DNA from: Gemmatimonadales bacterium
GTDB taxonomy: Bacteria > Gemmatimonadota > Gemmatimonadetes > Gemmatimonadales > GWC2-71-9
DNA length: 64,000 nucleotides
Direction of reading: 5' to 3'
Assembly: GCA_041390145.1 (NCBI GenBank)
Contig: JAWKQM010000014.1
Location: 18,163-82,162, forward strand
Part shown: in pieces, positions 49,369 through 56,851 of the stretch
Layout of the letters: every line of letters starts with the position of its first letter
Numbering within the stretch: position 1 is the stretch's first letter
Notes under the pieces: generated by a model
Databases searched by the model: none
What the model saw: the letters and a program-made list of their open reading frames with translations, nothing else
Told to the model about the DNA's origin: nothing
Program-made: the position numbers and the translations under genes

Positions 49369-49791
49369 ATGCTCTCCCAGACCGCTGAATACGCCCTCCG
49401 CACCGTCCTCTACCTGGCCACCACCGACCAGGCCGAGCTCTCCAACGTCAGCGACATTGCGGAGCGGCTGGACATCCCCCGGAACTACCTCTCCAAGACC
49501 CTCCACCTGCTGGCCCGCGCGGGGGTGCTTACCTCCACGCGCGGCAAGCACGGCGGATTTCGCCTGACCAAGCCGGCGTCCAAGCTCACCCTCGCCGAGG
49601 TGGTGGCTCCCTTTGACGGACCGACCGGGACGAGGATCTGCCTCCTGGGGCGGGCGGCGTGCAGCGACAGCGACCCCTGCCCCGCCCACGGGCGCTGGAA
49701 GTCGGTGTCGAACGAGGTCTCGACCTTCTTCCGGGAAACGAAGGTGAGCGACCTGCTGGAGAGTCCGGTGGCAAGGGTGAAGCGCGCTTAG
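49369..49791 (+). CDS. Rrf2-family (NsrR/IscR-like) Fe-S transcriptional regulator
   Basis: 140 residues. Winged helix: MLSQTAEYALRTVLYLAT, ISRN-like region DIPRNYLSKTLHLLARAGVL and TRGKHGGFRL. Three Cys (ICLLGRAACSDSDPCPA) lie where NsrR and IscR bind a cluster, with spacing C-x6-C-x5-C. NsrR senses NO, so nos genes are natural targets. The start at 49369 (not 49312) keeps the operator outside the gene. Confidence 0.87.
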   Translation: MLSQTAEYALRTVLYLATTDQAELSNVSDIAERLDIPRNYLSKTLHLLARAGVLTSTRGKHGGFRLTKPASKLTLAEVVAPFDGPTGTRICLLGRAACSDSDPCPAHGRWKSVSNEVSTFFRETKVSDLLESPVARVKRA

Positions 49792-49800
49792 ATTTCCCCC

Positions 49801-50271
49801 ATGCCCGATCCCGCCCAGAGAATCCGCGGCGCCTGGAGCGCCCTGTCGTCCCTGCCTGCCGGCACCTGGCTCTTCAGCCGTCTCCTCGGCTGGATGGTCC
49901 CCTATACCGGCACCGTCGGCGCCCACGTCCGGGAGCTCCGCCCCGGCTACGCCCGCGTGACCCTCCGCGACCGCCGCAAGGTCCGCAATCACCTCCGCTC
50001 CATCCACGCCGTCGCCCTCGTCAACCTGGGCGAGGTGACCAGCGGACTCGCGATGATCACCGGGCTGCCCCCCGGCATCCGGAGCATCGTGACCCATCTG
50101 GGCATCGACTACCTCAAGAAGGCGCGCGGCACGCTGACCGCCGAGGCGACGGTGACGATTCCCGACGTCACCGAATCGATCGACTATGTGGTGCATGCCG
50201 ACATCCGCGACGAGGCCGGTGACACCGTGGCGCGGATCGCCGTCACCTGGCGGCTCAGCCCGCCGCAATGA
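49801..50271 (+). CDS. DUF4442 hotdog-fold protein (thioesterase-like)
   Basis: 156 residues. RPGYARVTLRDRRKVRNHLR and SIHAVALVNLGEVTSGLAM are the DUF4442 core, a hotdog fold related to PaaI-type thioesterases. Activity is not established for the family. It starts ten bases after the regulator, probably on the same transcript. Confidence 0.82.
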   Translation: MPDPAQRIRGAWSALSSLPAGTWLFSRLLGWMVPYTGTVGAHVRELRPGYARVTLRDRRKVRNHLRSIHAVALVNLGEVTSGLAMITGLPPGIRSIVTHLGIDYLKKARGTLTAEATVTIPDVTESIDYVVHADIRDEAGDTVARIAVTWRLSPPQ

Positions 50272-50317
50272 TCTTTGGAAGAGAAGCACAACAACAAACG
50301 AGAGAGGGTCGGAGGCA

Positions 50318-50400
50318 AGGGAGGGTCGGAGAACAGCAATTGAATCGAACAAGACCTGTCTAGGCAATCTTCCGATTCTCCCTTATCTCCGACCCTCCCT
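50318..50400. promoter_or_regulatory. Long inverted repeat in the leader of the nitronate-monooxygenase-like gene
   Basis: AGGGAGGGTCGGAGA (50318-50332) pairs perfectly with TCTCCGACCCTCCCT (50386-50400), a 15-bp stem enclosing 53 bases. A partial extra copy of the left arm lies at about 50304. It lies 36 bases before the TTG start and after the DUF4442 stop. Terminator or leader structure are both possible. Confidence 0.5.
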
Positions 50401-50436
50401 CGTCCAATGGACTGACAACTGGAAGGGCGTATTCGC

Positions 50437-51408
50437 TTGACCACTACCGCATTCACCAAACACGCCGGCATCGAGGTCCCGCTCATCTGCGGCGCCATGT
50501 ACCCATGCAGCAACCCCGAACTGGTCGCCGCCGTCTCCGACGCCGGAGGCCTCGGCATCGTGCAGCCGATCTCGCTCACCTATGTCTACGGCCACGATTT
50601 CCGCGAAGGCCTCCGCCTCATCAAGAAGCTCACCGACAAACCGATCGGCATGAACGCGCTCATCGAGGCGTCGTCCAAGACCTACCACCAGCGGATGGTC
50701 AACTGGGTGGACATCGCCATCGAGGAAGGGGTCCGCTTCTTCGTGACCTCGCTCGGCAACCCGAAATGGGTGGTCGAGAAGGCTCACGCCTTCGGCGGCG
50801 TGGTCTACCATGACGTGACCGAGCGGAAGTGGGCCGACAAGGGGCTCGCCGCCGGGGTGGACGGGCTGATTGCCGTAAACCGCCGCGCGGGGGGACACGC
50901 CGGTCCCAAGGGGGTGGAAGAGCTCTGGACCGAACTCGGCGGCCTCGGCGTGCCGCTCATCTGCGCCGGCGGCGTGGGTGACGAACAGCACTTCGTCGAG
51001 GCGCTCAGGATTGGCTATGCCGGCGTCCAGATGGGCACCCGCTTCATCGCCACGCCCGAGTGCCAGGCGAGCGAGGTGTACAAGCAGGCCATCGTGAATG
51101 CCCACGCCGACGACATCGTGCTGAGCGAACGGATCACCGGCGTGCCGGTGGCCGTCATCAACACGCCATACATCCAGAAGATGGGACTCCACGCCGGCGC
51201 CTTTGCCAGGTGGATGCTGCGCGGCCGGAAGCGGAAGCACTGGATGCGCACCTTCTATGCGTTGAAGTCGCTCTTCCAGCTCAAGCACGCCTCCCTGGAC
51301 GAATCGGGAAGCAAGGACTTCTGGCAGGCGGGGAAGAGCGTGGACGGCATCACCTCCATCGAACCGGCGGGCGACATCGTGAAGAGGTTCGCCGCGGCCG
51401 CCCCATGA
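50437..51408 (+). CDS. NAD(P)H-dependent flavin oxidoreductase / nitronate monooxygenase family
   Basis: 323 residues, TIM barrel. VPLICGAMYPCSNPELVAAV, NRRAGGHAGPKG and VPLICAGGVGDEQHFVEALR with GVQMGTRFIAT are the FMN-binding family segments. The enzymes oxidise nitronates or reduce related substrates. The start TTG 50437 follows GGAAGGG; no ATG is better placed. Its stop overlaps the GDPD start by ATGA. Confidence 0.86.
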   Translation: MTTTAFTKHAGIEVPLICGAMYPCSNPELVAAVSDAGGLGIVQPISLTYVYGHDFREGLRLIKKLTDKPIGMNALIEASSKTYHQRMVNWVDIAIEEGVRFFVTSLGNPKWVVEKAHAFGGVVYHDVTERKWADKGLAAGVDGLIAVNRRAGGHAGPKGVEELWTELGGLGVPLICAGGVGDEQHFVEALRIGYAGVQMGTRFIATPECQASEVYKQAIVNAHADDIVLSERITGVPVAVINTPYIQKMGLHAGAFARWMLRGRKRKHWMRTFYALKSLFQLKHASLDESGSKDFWQAGKSVDGITSIEPAGDIVKRFAAAAP

Positions 51409-52127
51409 ATATCCTGGTGGATCTGGCCGCCTTCCCCCTCGTGGCGCACCGCGGTGCCTCCGCCGAGGCGCCCGAGAATACCCTCCCCGCCTTCGAGCGC
51501 GCAGCCGAACTGCGGGTGGACGCCTTCGAGTTCGATGTCCGCCTGACCGCCGATGGAGAGGTGGTGGTGCATCACGACCCCACCCTCGACCGCACCACCG
51601 ACTTGCGTGGTCCCCTCATCGAGCGGACACTCGATCAGCTCCGTGCCGGCACCAACATCCCCACCCTCGACGAGGTCCTCGGCGCCTTCCCCTCTATGCC
51701 GATGCTCATCGAGCTCAAGGAAGTGGCGGGCCAGGAGCAGGTGCGCGATGTCATCCTCCGGCATGACGCCGCCAGCCAGTGCCTGGTCGCCTCCGAATAT
51801 CACGACGCCCTCGAGTGCTTCCGCGACGGTCGCTTCCTGGTCGGCGCCAGCCGGAAGGACATCCTCCGGCTCCTCGTCGGCTCAGCCACCGGCACCCGGC
51901 CCAGGAAGGTGGCCTATCACGCCCTCTCCGTGCCTGACCGGCACCACTTCCTCCCCGTGGCCACCCGCCGGTTCATTGCCAACGCTCACGCCCTCGGCTG
52001 TCCCGTCCATATATGGACAGTGGACGACCCCGCCGAGGCCGACGAACTCCGCGCCCGCGGAGCGAACGGCATCCTGACCAACGACCCGGCCAAGCTGGCG
52101 ATGTTCGGGACGCACGCTCGCGGGTAA
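51405..52127 (+). CDS. Glycerophosphodiester phosphodiesterase
   Basis: 240 residues, TIM barrel. VAHRGASAEAPENTLPAFE and FEFDVRLTADGEVVVHHDP hold the catalytic His pair and metal-binding Glu/Asp. There is no signal peptide, so it is cytoplasmic. It splits glycerophosphodiesters to glycerol-3-phosphate and an alcohol. An open frame from 51060 is a shadow of the upstream gene. Confidence 0.92.
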   Translation: MNILVDLAAFPLVAHRGASAEAPENTLPAFERAAELRVDAFEFDVRLTADGEVVVHHDPTLDRTTDLRGPLIERTLDQLRAGTNIPTLDEVLGAFPSMPMLIELKEVAGQEQVRDVILRHDAASQCLVASEYHDALECFRDGRFLVGASRKDILRLLVGSATGTRPRKVAYHALSVPDRHHFLPVATRRFIANAHALGCPVHIWTVDDPAEADELRARGANGILTNDPAKLAMFGTHARG

Positions 52128-52188
52128 ACCCGCGGCTCGGCTGATATCGCTGAAGCGACACGTACACACTAGACATCCCGCCATTGCG

Positions 52189-52228
52189 CCCCCTCTCCAT
52201 ATCATGGAGAGGGGGTCAGGGGGTGAAG
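52189..52228. repeat. Hairpin repeat, copy 3
   Basis: CCCCCTCTCCAT-ATC-ATGGAGAGGGGG is a perfect 12-bp stem followed by TCAGGGGGTGAAGAG. Stem and flank match copy 2 at 30115. Confidence 0.6.
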
Positions 52229-52237
52229 AGGTGAACG

Positions 52238-52277
52238 GCGGGGCAGCGGGGCAGCGGGGCAGCGGGGCAGCGGGGCA
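52238..52277 (+). repeat. Octamer array GCGGGGCA x5, potential G-quadruplex
   Basis: Five perfect head-to-tail copies of GCGGGGCA give five GGGG runs with four-base spacers. It lies just upstream (13 bases) of the -35 box of the ArsR-methyltransferase/ahcY promoter. Confidence 0.75.
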
Positions 52278-52290
52278 GAAGCTACAAGGG

Positions 52291-52343
52291 TTGACGCCAG
52301 GGAGGCATTCACACTATCTTATTATCCGGCTGAAAGGATAATA
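52291..52343 (+). promoter_or_regulatory. Promoter and palindromic ArsR-type operator of the sah operon
   Basis: TTGACG (52291-52296), an 18-base spacer and TATCTT (52315-52320) make a sigma70-like promoter. Immediately after lies TATTATCC-GGCTGAAA-GGATAATA, a perfect 8-bp inverted repeat (52320-52343), ending 4 bases before the GTG start. This is a position typical for autorepression by an ArsR dimer. Confidence 0.65.
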
Positions 52344-52347
52344 CATA

Positions 52348-53340
52348 GTGCCTGCCGTTCTCGACCGTCTGAGCGCCCTCGCCGACCTCACCCGGAGCCG
52401 TTTGCTCCTGGTGCTGGAGCGGGACGCCCTCACGGTCGGTGAACTCTGCCGGGTGCTGCGGCTCCCGCAGTCCACGGTCAGCCGACACCTGAAGCTCCTG
52501 GCCGACGAGGGGTGGGTGGCGGTCCGCGCCGAGGGAACGAGCAACCGGTATCGTGCCGCGCTGCGCGACCTCGATCCGGGAGCCCGGCAGCTCTGGCAGC
52601 TGGTGAGCGGCGAGATTGCCGAGGCGCCTGCGGCCAGGCAGGACGCGACCCGGCTCCGCAGCGTGCTCGCCGAGCGGAGCACCAGGTCGCGGGAGTTCTT
52701 CGCGACGTCGGCGGGCCAGTGGGACCGGCTCCGCAGCGAACTGTTCGGCGCCCGCGCGGAGCTGGCCGCCCTCCCTGCCCTGCTCGACGAAACCTGGGCG
52801 GTGGGCGACCTCGGCTGCGGCACCGGCCAGGTGGCGGCATCGCTGGCTCCGTTCGTCCGGCAGGTCGTGGCCGTGGACGGCTCAGCGCCGATGCTTACCG
52901 CGGCCCGGAAGCGGCTGGCATCGTTCCGGAACGTGGAACTTCACCGCGGCGATCTCGAGGCGCTTCCGCTGGAAGACGCCTCGCTCGATGCGGCGGTGAT
53001 TTCGCTGGCGTTGCACCTGGCGCCCGAACCGGCCCGGGTCCTCGCCGAGGCGGCGCGGGTGCTGAAGCCGGGCGGCAAACTGCTGATCGTGGACATGATG
53101 CCGCACGAGCGCACCGACTTCGTCGAATCGATGGGCCATCTCTGGCCGGGATTCGACGCCGAGTCCATCGGCACCTGGGGCCGCGATGCCGGTTTCGCGT
53201 CCACCACGTACCACCCCCTTCCCGCCGATCCGGCGGCCAAGGGACCGACGTTATTCGCCGCGGTCGCGGTCAGGCCGCGTGCCACTGACCATCGACACAA
53301 CGTTCCTGCTTCCCCGCTTTCTCGCCGAGGTTCATCATGA
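52348..53340 (+). CDS. ArsR-family regulator fused to a SAM-dependent methyltransferase
   Basis: 330 residues. The N-terminal winged helix is ALADLTRSRLLLVLERDALT, LCRVLRLPQSTVSRHLKLLA. From about residue 130 it continues with a class I methyltransferase: VGDLGCGTGQVAASLAPF, VVAVDGSAPMLTAA and AVISLALHLAPEP. It lacks the CxC metal site of ArsR metal sensors, so a metabolite signal is likely. The start at GTG 52348 overlaps no upstream gene. It overlaps the ahcY start (ATGA), so it likely senses SAM or SAH and regulates its own operon. Confidence 0.85.
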   Translation: MPAVLDRLSALADLTRSRLLLVLERDALTVGELCRVLRLPQSTVSRHLKLLADEGWVAVRAEGTSNRYRAALRDLDPGARQLWQLVSGEIAEAPAARQDATRLRSVLAERSTRSREFFATSAGQWDRLRSELFGARAELAALPALLDETWAVGDLGCGTGQVAASLAPFVRQVVAVDGSAPMLTAARKRLASFRNVELHRGDLEALPLEDASLDAAVISLALHLAPEPARVLAEAARVLKPGGKLLIVDMMPHERTDFVESMGHLWPGFDAESIGTWGRDAGFASTTYHPLPADPAAKGPTLFAAVAVRPRATDHRHNVPASPLSRRGSS

Positions 53341-54824
53341 CTGCCGTCGCTCCCAGCAAGCATCCCTTCCACTCCATGGACAAGGGCCGCGAGCCCTACA
53401 AGGTGGCCGACATCTCGCTCGCCGAGTGGGGTCGCAACGAGATCCGCCTGGCCGAGTTCGAGATGCCCGGCCTGATGGCGCTCCGCACCGAGTACAAGGG
53501 CAAGAAGCCGTTGAAGGGGGCCAAGATCATGGGCTCACTCCACATGACGGTGCAGACCGCGGTGCTGATCGAGACTCTCGCCGAGCTCGGCGCCGACGTG
53601 CGCTGGGTCAGCTGCAACATCTTCTCCACCCAGGATCATGCGGCCGCGGCCGTCGTCGTGGGACCGAAGGGGACCGTGGCAGACCCGAGCGGCGTGCCGG
53701 TCTATGCCTGGAAGGGTGAAACACTTGAGGAATACTGGTGGTGCACCGAGCAGGCGCTCGAGTGGCCCGACGGCTCCGGCCCAACCCTCCTCCTCGACGA
53801 CGGCGGCGACGCCACGCTGCTGGTGCACAAGGGTGCCGACTATGAAGCGGTGGGCGCGGTGCCGGCGTTCGACGAGGCGAACGACTCCGAGGAGTGGGGC
53901 GTCATCCTCGAGGTGCTGAAGCGGAACCTCAAGACCAATCCCGGCAAGTGGACCAAGATTGCCGCGGACATCCGCGGGGTCTCCGAGGAGACCACCACCG
54001 GCGTGCACCGGCTCTACGAGATGATGCAGGCCGGCACCCTCCGTTTCCCGGCCATCAACGTCAACGACGCCGTGACCAAGTCGAAGTTCGACAACCTCTA
54101 CGGCTGCCGGCACTCGCTGACCGACGGCATCCTCCGCGCCAGCGACGTGATGCTCGCCGGCAAGGTGGCGGTCATCTGCGGCTATGGCGATGTGGGCAAG
54201 GGATGCGCGCAGGCGCTCAAGGGCCAGGGCGCCCGGGTGGTCATCACCGAGATCGACCCGATCTGTGCGCTGCAGGCGGCCATGGAGGGATACCAGGTCA
54301 CCACGCTGGAAGAGATGGTAGGCACCGCGGACATCTTCATCACCGCCACCGGCAACAAGCAGGTCATCAGCGCGGCGCAGATGGCCCGCATGAAGGACAA
54401 GGCCATCGTCGGCAACATCGGCCACTTCGACAACGAAATCGACATGGCCGGGCTTAAGAAGCTCTCCGGCGTGAAGCGGGTCAACATCAAGCCGCAGTTC
54501 GATGAATATGTCTTCCCCGACGGGCACAGCGTGCTGATCCTGGCCGAGGGGCGGCTTCTCAACCTCGGCTGCGCCACGGGGCACCCGAGCTTCGTGATGT
54601 CGGCCAGCTTCACCAACCAGGTGATGGCGCAGATCGAGCTCCACACCAGCGCCGACAAGTACGAGAAGAAGGTGTACACCCTGCCGAAGCATCTCGACGA
54701 GAAGGTGGCGCGGCTCCACTTGGGCAAGCTCGGCGTGAAGCTGACCCAGCTCTCGCCGGAGCAGGCCGCCTATCTCGGCGTCAAGCCGGAGGGGCCGTAC
54801 AAGCCGGATCACTACCGGTATTAG
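53337..54824 (+). CDS. ahcY: S-adenosylhomocysteine hydrolase
   Basis: 495 residues, with the bacterial/plant-type insert (about 150-200). NAD site VAVICGYGDVGKGCAQALKG, substrate region MTVQTAVLIETLAELGADVR, NIGHFDNEIDM, and the C-terminal KPEGPYKPDHYRY that closes over NAD. It splits SAH to adenosine and homocysteine, pulling methylation forward. It is coupled to the ArsR-methyltransferase fusion and ends at a good terminator. Confidence 0.98.
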   Translation: MTAVAPSKHPFHSMDKGREPYKVADISLAEWGRNEIRLAEFEMPGLMALRTEYKGKKPLKGAKIMGSLHMTVQTAVLIETLAELGADVRWVSCNIFSTQDHAAAAVVVGPKGTVADPSGVPVYAWKGETLEEYWWCTEQALEWPDGSGPTLLLDDGGDATLLVHKGADYEAVGAVPAFDEANDSEEWGVILEVLKRNLKTNPGKWTKIAADIRGVSEETTTGVHRLYEMMQAGTLRFPAINVNDAVTKSKFDNLYGCRHSLTDGILRASDVMLAGKVAVICGYGDVGKGCAQALKGQGARVVITEIDPICALQAAMEGYQVTTLEEMVGTADIFITATGNKQVISAAQMARMKDKAIVGNIGHFDNEIDMAGLKKLSGVKRVNIKPQFDEYVFPDGHSVLILAEGRLLNLGCATGHPSFVMSASFTNQVMAQIELHTSADKYEKKVYTLPKHLDEKVARLHLGKLGVKLTQLSPEQAAYLGVKPEGPYKPDHYRY

Positions 54825-54846
54825 TCTCTCGGTGACCTGCACGCGG

Positions 54847-54880
54847 AAAGGGCGGCCACTTGGCCGCCCTTTCTCGTTCT
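54847..54880 (+). terminator. Intrinsic terminator after ahcY
   Basis: AAAGGGCGGCC-ACTT-GGCCGCCCTTT (11-bp stem) followed by CTCGTTCT, 22 bases after the ahcY stop. Confidence 0.75.
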
Positions 54881-54922
54881 GTCATTGCGAGGAGGCCCCG
54901 AAGGGGCCGACGAAGCAAGCCC

Positions 54923-56851
54923 TTAGTGCGCCGCCCCCAGCAGCTTCGTCAGGTTAGCCGTGGTGATTCGACTGATCGGTACCGCGCGCTGGAAGACCAG
55001 CGTGGTCCCATCGGCCGACCACTCCGTGCCCCCCTCACTCTCCGGGGTCTCGGTGATGCGGCGGGTGGAACCGTCAGCCAGCGTCAGGATGCCGAGGTCG
55101 CCGGCCTCACCGACGAGGAACCGGTAGACCATCTCCTTGCCGTCTGGAGACCACGCCTGTCCAGTCTGCCCGGCCGGGAGAAGCGGTCGACCCTCGCCGC
55201 CGGCGAGGGGGAGAAGCATCGCCTGAGGGGCGCTCCCTCCGAACACAGTGATGGCGACAGAGTCGGAGGTCGGAGAGGTGCCCACTACCTGCGCAATCGA
55301 GCGGTCCCAAAGAGTCCGCGACGAGCCATCAGCATCCACCAAGTCCATGGTGAACGTCGCCTGTCCTCGGCCGATCAGGCCGACGAAGACCTGCGACATC
55401 CGATTGACGCTCAATAAAACGTTCACGGTTCCAGTCGTGGTAACGCGAGCCGGGTCCCCTCCTGTTGCCGGAACCCGCCAGACATCACCGAACAGCGCCT
55501 CCCGATCGGCACGGAAATAAATCTCGGTGCCATCGGCGTTCCATCGGGGAGCTGTTTCACTACCGGGCCAACTGGTGAGCTGGCGGGGTGCGCCTCCAAC
55601 GGCATCCATCACCCAGATGTCGTCCGAGCCTCCCCGGTCTGACTGGAACACCAGCATCGAGCCGTCGGGTGACCACCTGGCCTGGGCTCCGCCGGCGTTG
55701 GCCAGAATGACCTGGGGCTCACCGCCGCCAATTGGCAGCACCGCGAAGTCGTTCACACCACCACCCCGGACGAAATTGACCATGACCTCCCCCGTGGAGG
55801 AGAGGTTGAACCAGCCCGCCTGTGCGGTGTCGGGAGTGAGCTGCCATTCCTTGCCGTCGGCGAGTGCGTGGGCCCAGATGGTACGAGTGGTCTGGCCGGT
55901 CGTGTACGCAAGCTCACCGGTGCCCGGTCGCCAGCCGATGAGGGTCTCTACCAGCACGTCGTCGGTAACCCGTCTGGCGGGTCCGCCCGTCGCCGGCATG
56001 ATCCAGAGGTCGGACTGCTGGCCCCGGTTGGAAAAGAATGCGATCCACTGCCCATCGGGCGACCAGAAGGGGGCGTTGTCAGCCCGCACGTCGTTGGTGA
56101 GCTGCCGGCCGGGGTCGCCATTCACAGGGAGAAGCCAGATGTCGTCCGCGCCAGTCCGATTCGAGGTATACAGCAGCGCGGTGCCATCGGGCGACCAGGG
56201 GATAGCGGCCAGTGCCTCGAATCCTTCAGTGGTCAACTGCCTGATATCCCCGCCGACGCTGTCGGCCAGCGCGATCGTGAACCGCCCCTGGTCGACGACT
56301 TGAAGGGCCATTTGGCTGCCGTCCGGCGACCAGAAGCCCACGTGCGGCCGGGTCTCGGTGGGGGCCATGCGATACGGTGTCCCGGAATCGACGTTGACGG
56401 CCATCGCAATGACAGACTCGCCGGCCACGACCACGTAGCCAAGGCGCCTGCCGTCACGGTTCCACGCTACGGGTTGCTGAAGCCCTTCACCGCCTGCCAC
56501 CTGCCGCGGCGTGCTGCCGGCGGCGGTGTCGATCAACCAGGCGTGTGGCATCGACTCCCCGTTGCTCGCGAACACTGCGAACCGCGACCCATCGGGCGCC
56601 CACACGAGATCTGGAGTCCAGAGATTCGTGAGCTCGAGCCGCGCCGGCGCGCTCATGTCCGCGGGCGACGCCCAGAGCGCCCACTGCTGGCCATCGCGCT
56701 GCCACCAGTAGATCCGGGAGCCGTCGGGGGAGTAGCCGGCTCCGACCACGTTCGCCTTCTCGGGCGAGAGGGTGGTGATCGGCGGCAGCGCTGACTGATC
56801 GCCGCAGGCACCCAGCGCCAGCAGGGCGCCGAGGAAGAGGACACGCTTCAT
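54923..56851 (-). CDS. TolB-like beta-propeller lipoprotein
   Basis: 642 residues. The lipoprotein signal is VLFLGALLALGACGDQ. At least ten WD40/PD40 blades with the TolB pattern follow (WSPDGTALLYTSNRTGADDI, FWSPDGQWIAFFSNRGQQSD, RWSPDGSMLVFQSDRGGSDD). It is anchored in the periplasm or outer membrane; no peptidase domain is fused. Its start overlaps the stop of the kinase gene, so the pair is co-expressed. The open frame to 57355 is a shadow. Confidence 0.85.
   Translation of the reverse strand: MKRVLFLGALLALGACGDQSALPPITTLSPEKANVVGAGYSPDGSRIYWWQRDGQQWALWASPADMSAPARLELTNLWTPDLVWAPDGSRFAVFASNGESMPHAWLIDTAAGSTPRQVAGGEGLQQPVAWNRDGRRLGYVVVAGESVIAMAVNVDSGTPYRMAPTETRPHVGFWSPDGSQMALQVVDQGRFTIALADSVGGDIRQLTTEGFEALAAIPWSPDGTALLYTSNRTGADDIWLLPVNGDPGRQLTNDVRADNAPFWSPDGQWIAFFSNRGQQSDLWIMPATGGPARRVTDDVLVETLIGWRPGTGELAYTTGQTTRTIWAHALADGKEWQLTPDTAQAGWFNLSSTGEVMVNFVRGGGVNDFAVLPIGGGEPQVILANAGGAQARWSPDGSMLVFQSDRGGSDDIWVMDAVGGAPRQLTSWPGSETAPRWNADGTEIYFRADREALFGDVWRVPATGGDPARVTTTGTVNVLLSVNRMSQVFVGLIGRGQATFTMDLVDADGSSRTLWDRSIAQVVGTSPTSDSVAITVFGGSAPQAMLLPLAGGEGRPLLPAGQTGQAWSPDGKEMVYRFLVGEAGDLGILTLADGSTRRITETPESEGGTEWSADGTTLVFQRAVPISRITTANLTKLLGAAH

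Noticed and set aside
52238..52277. CRISPR-like tandem repeat
   Set aside because: Period is 8 bases with no spacers and no cas genes nearby.
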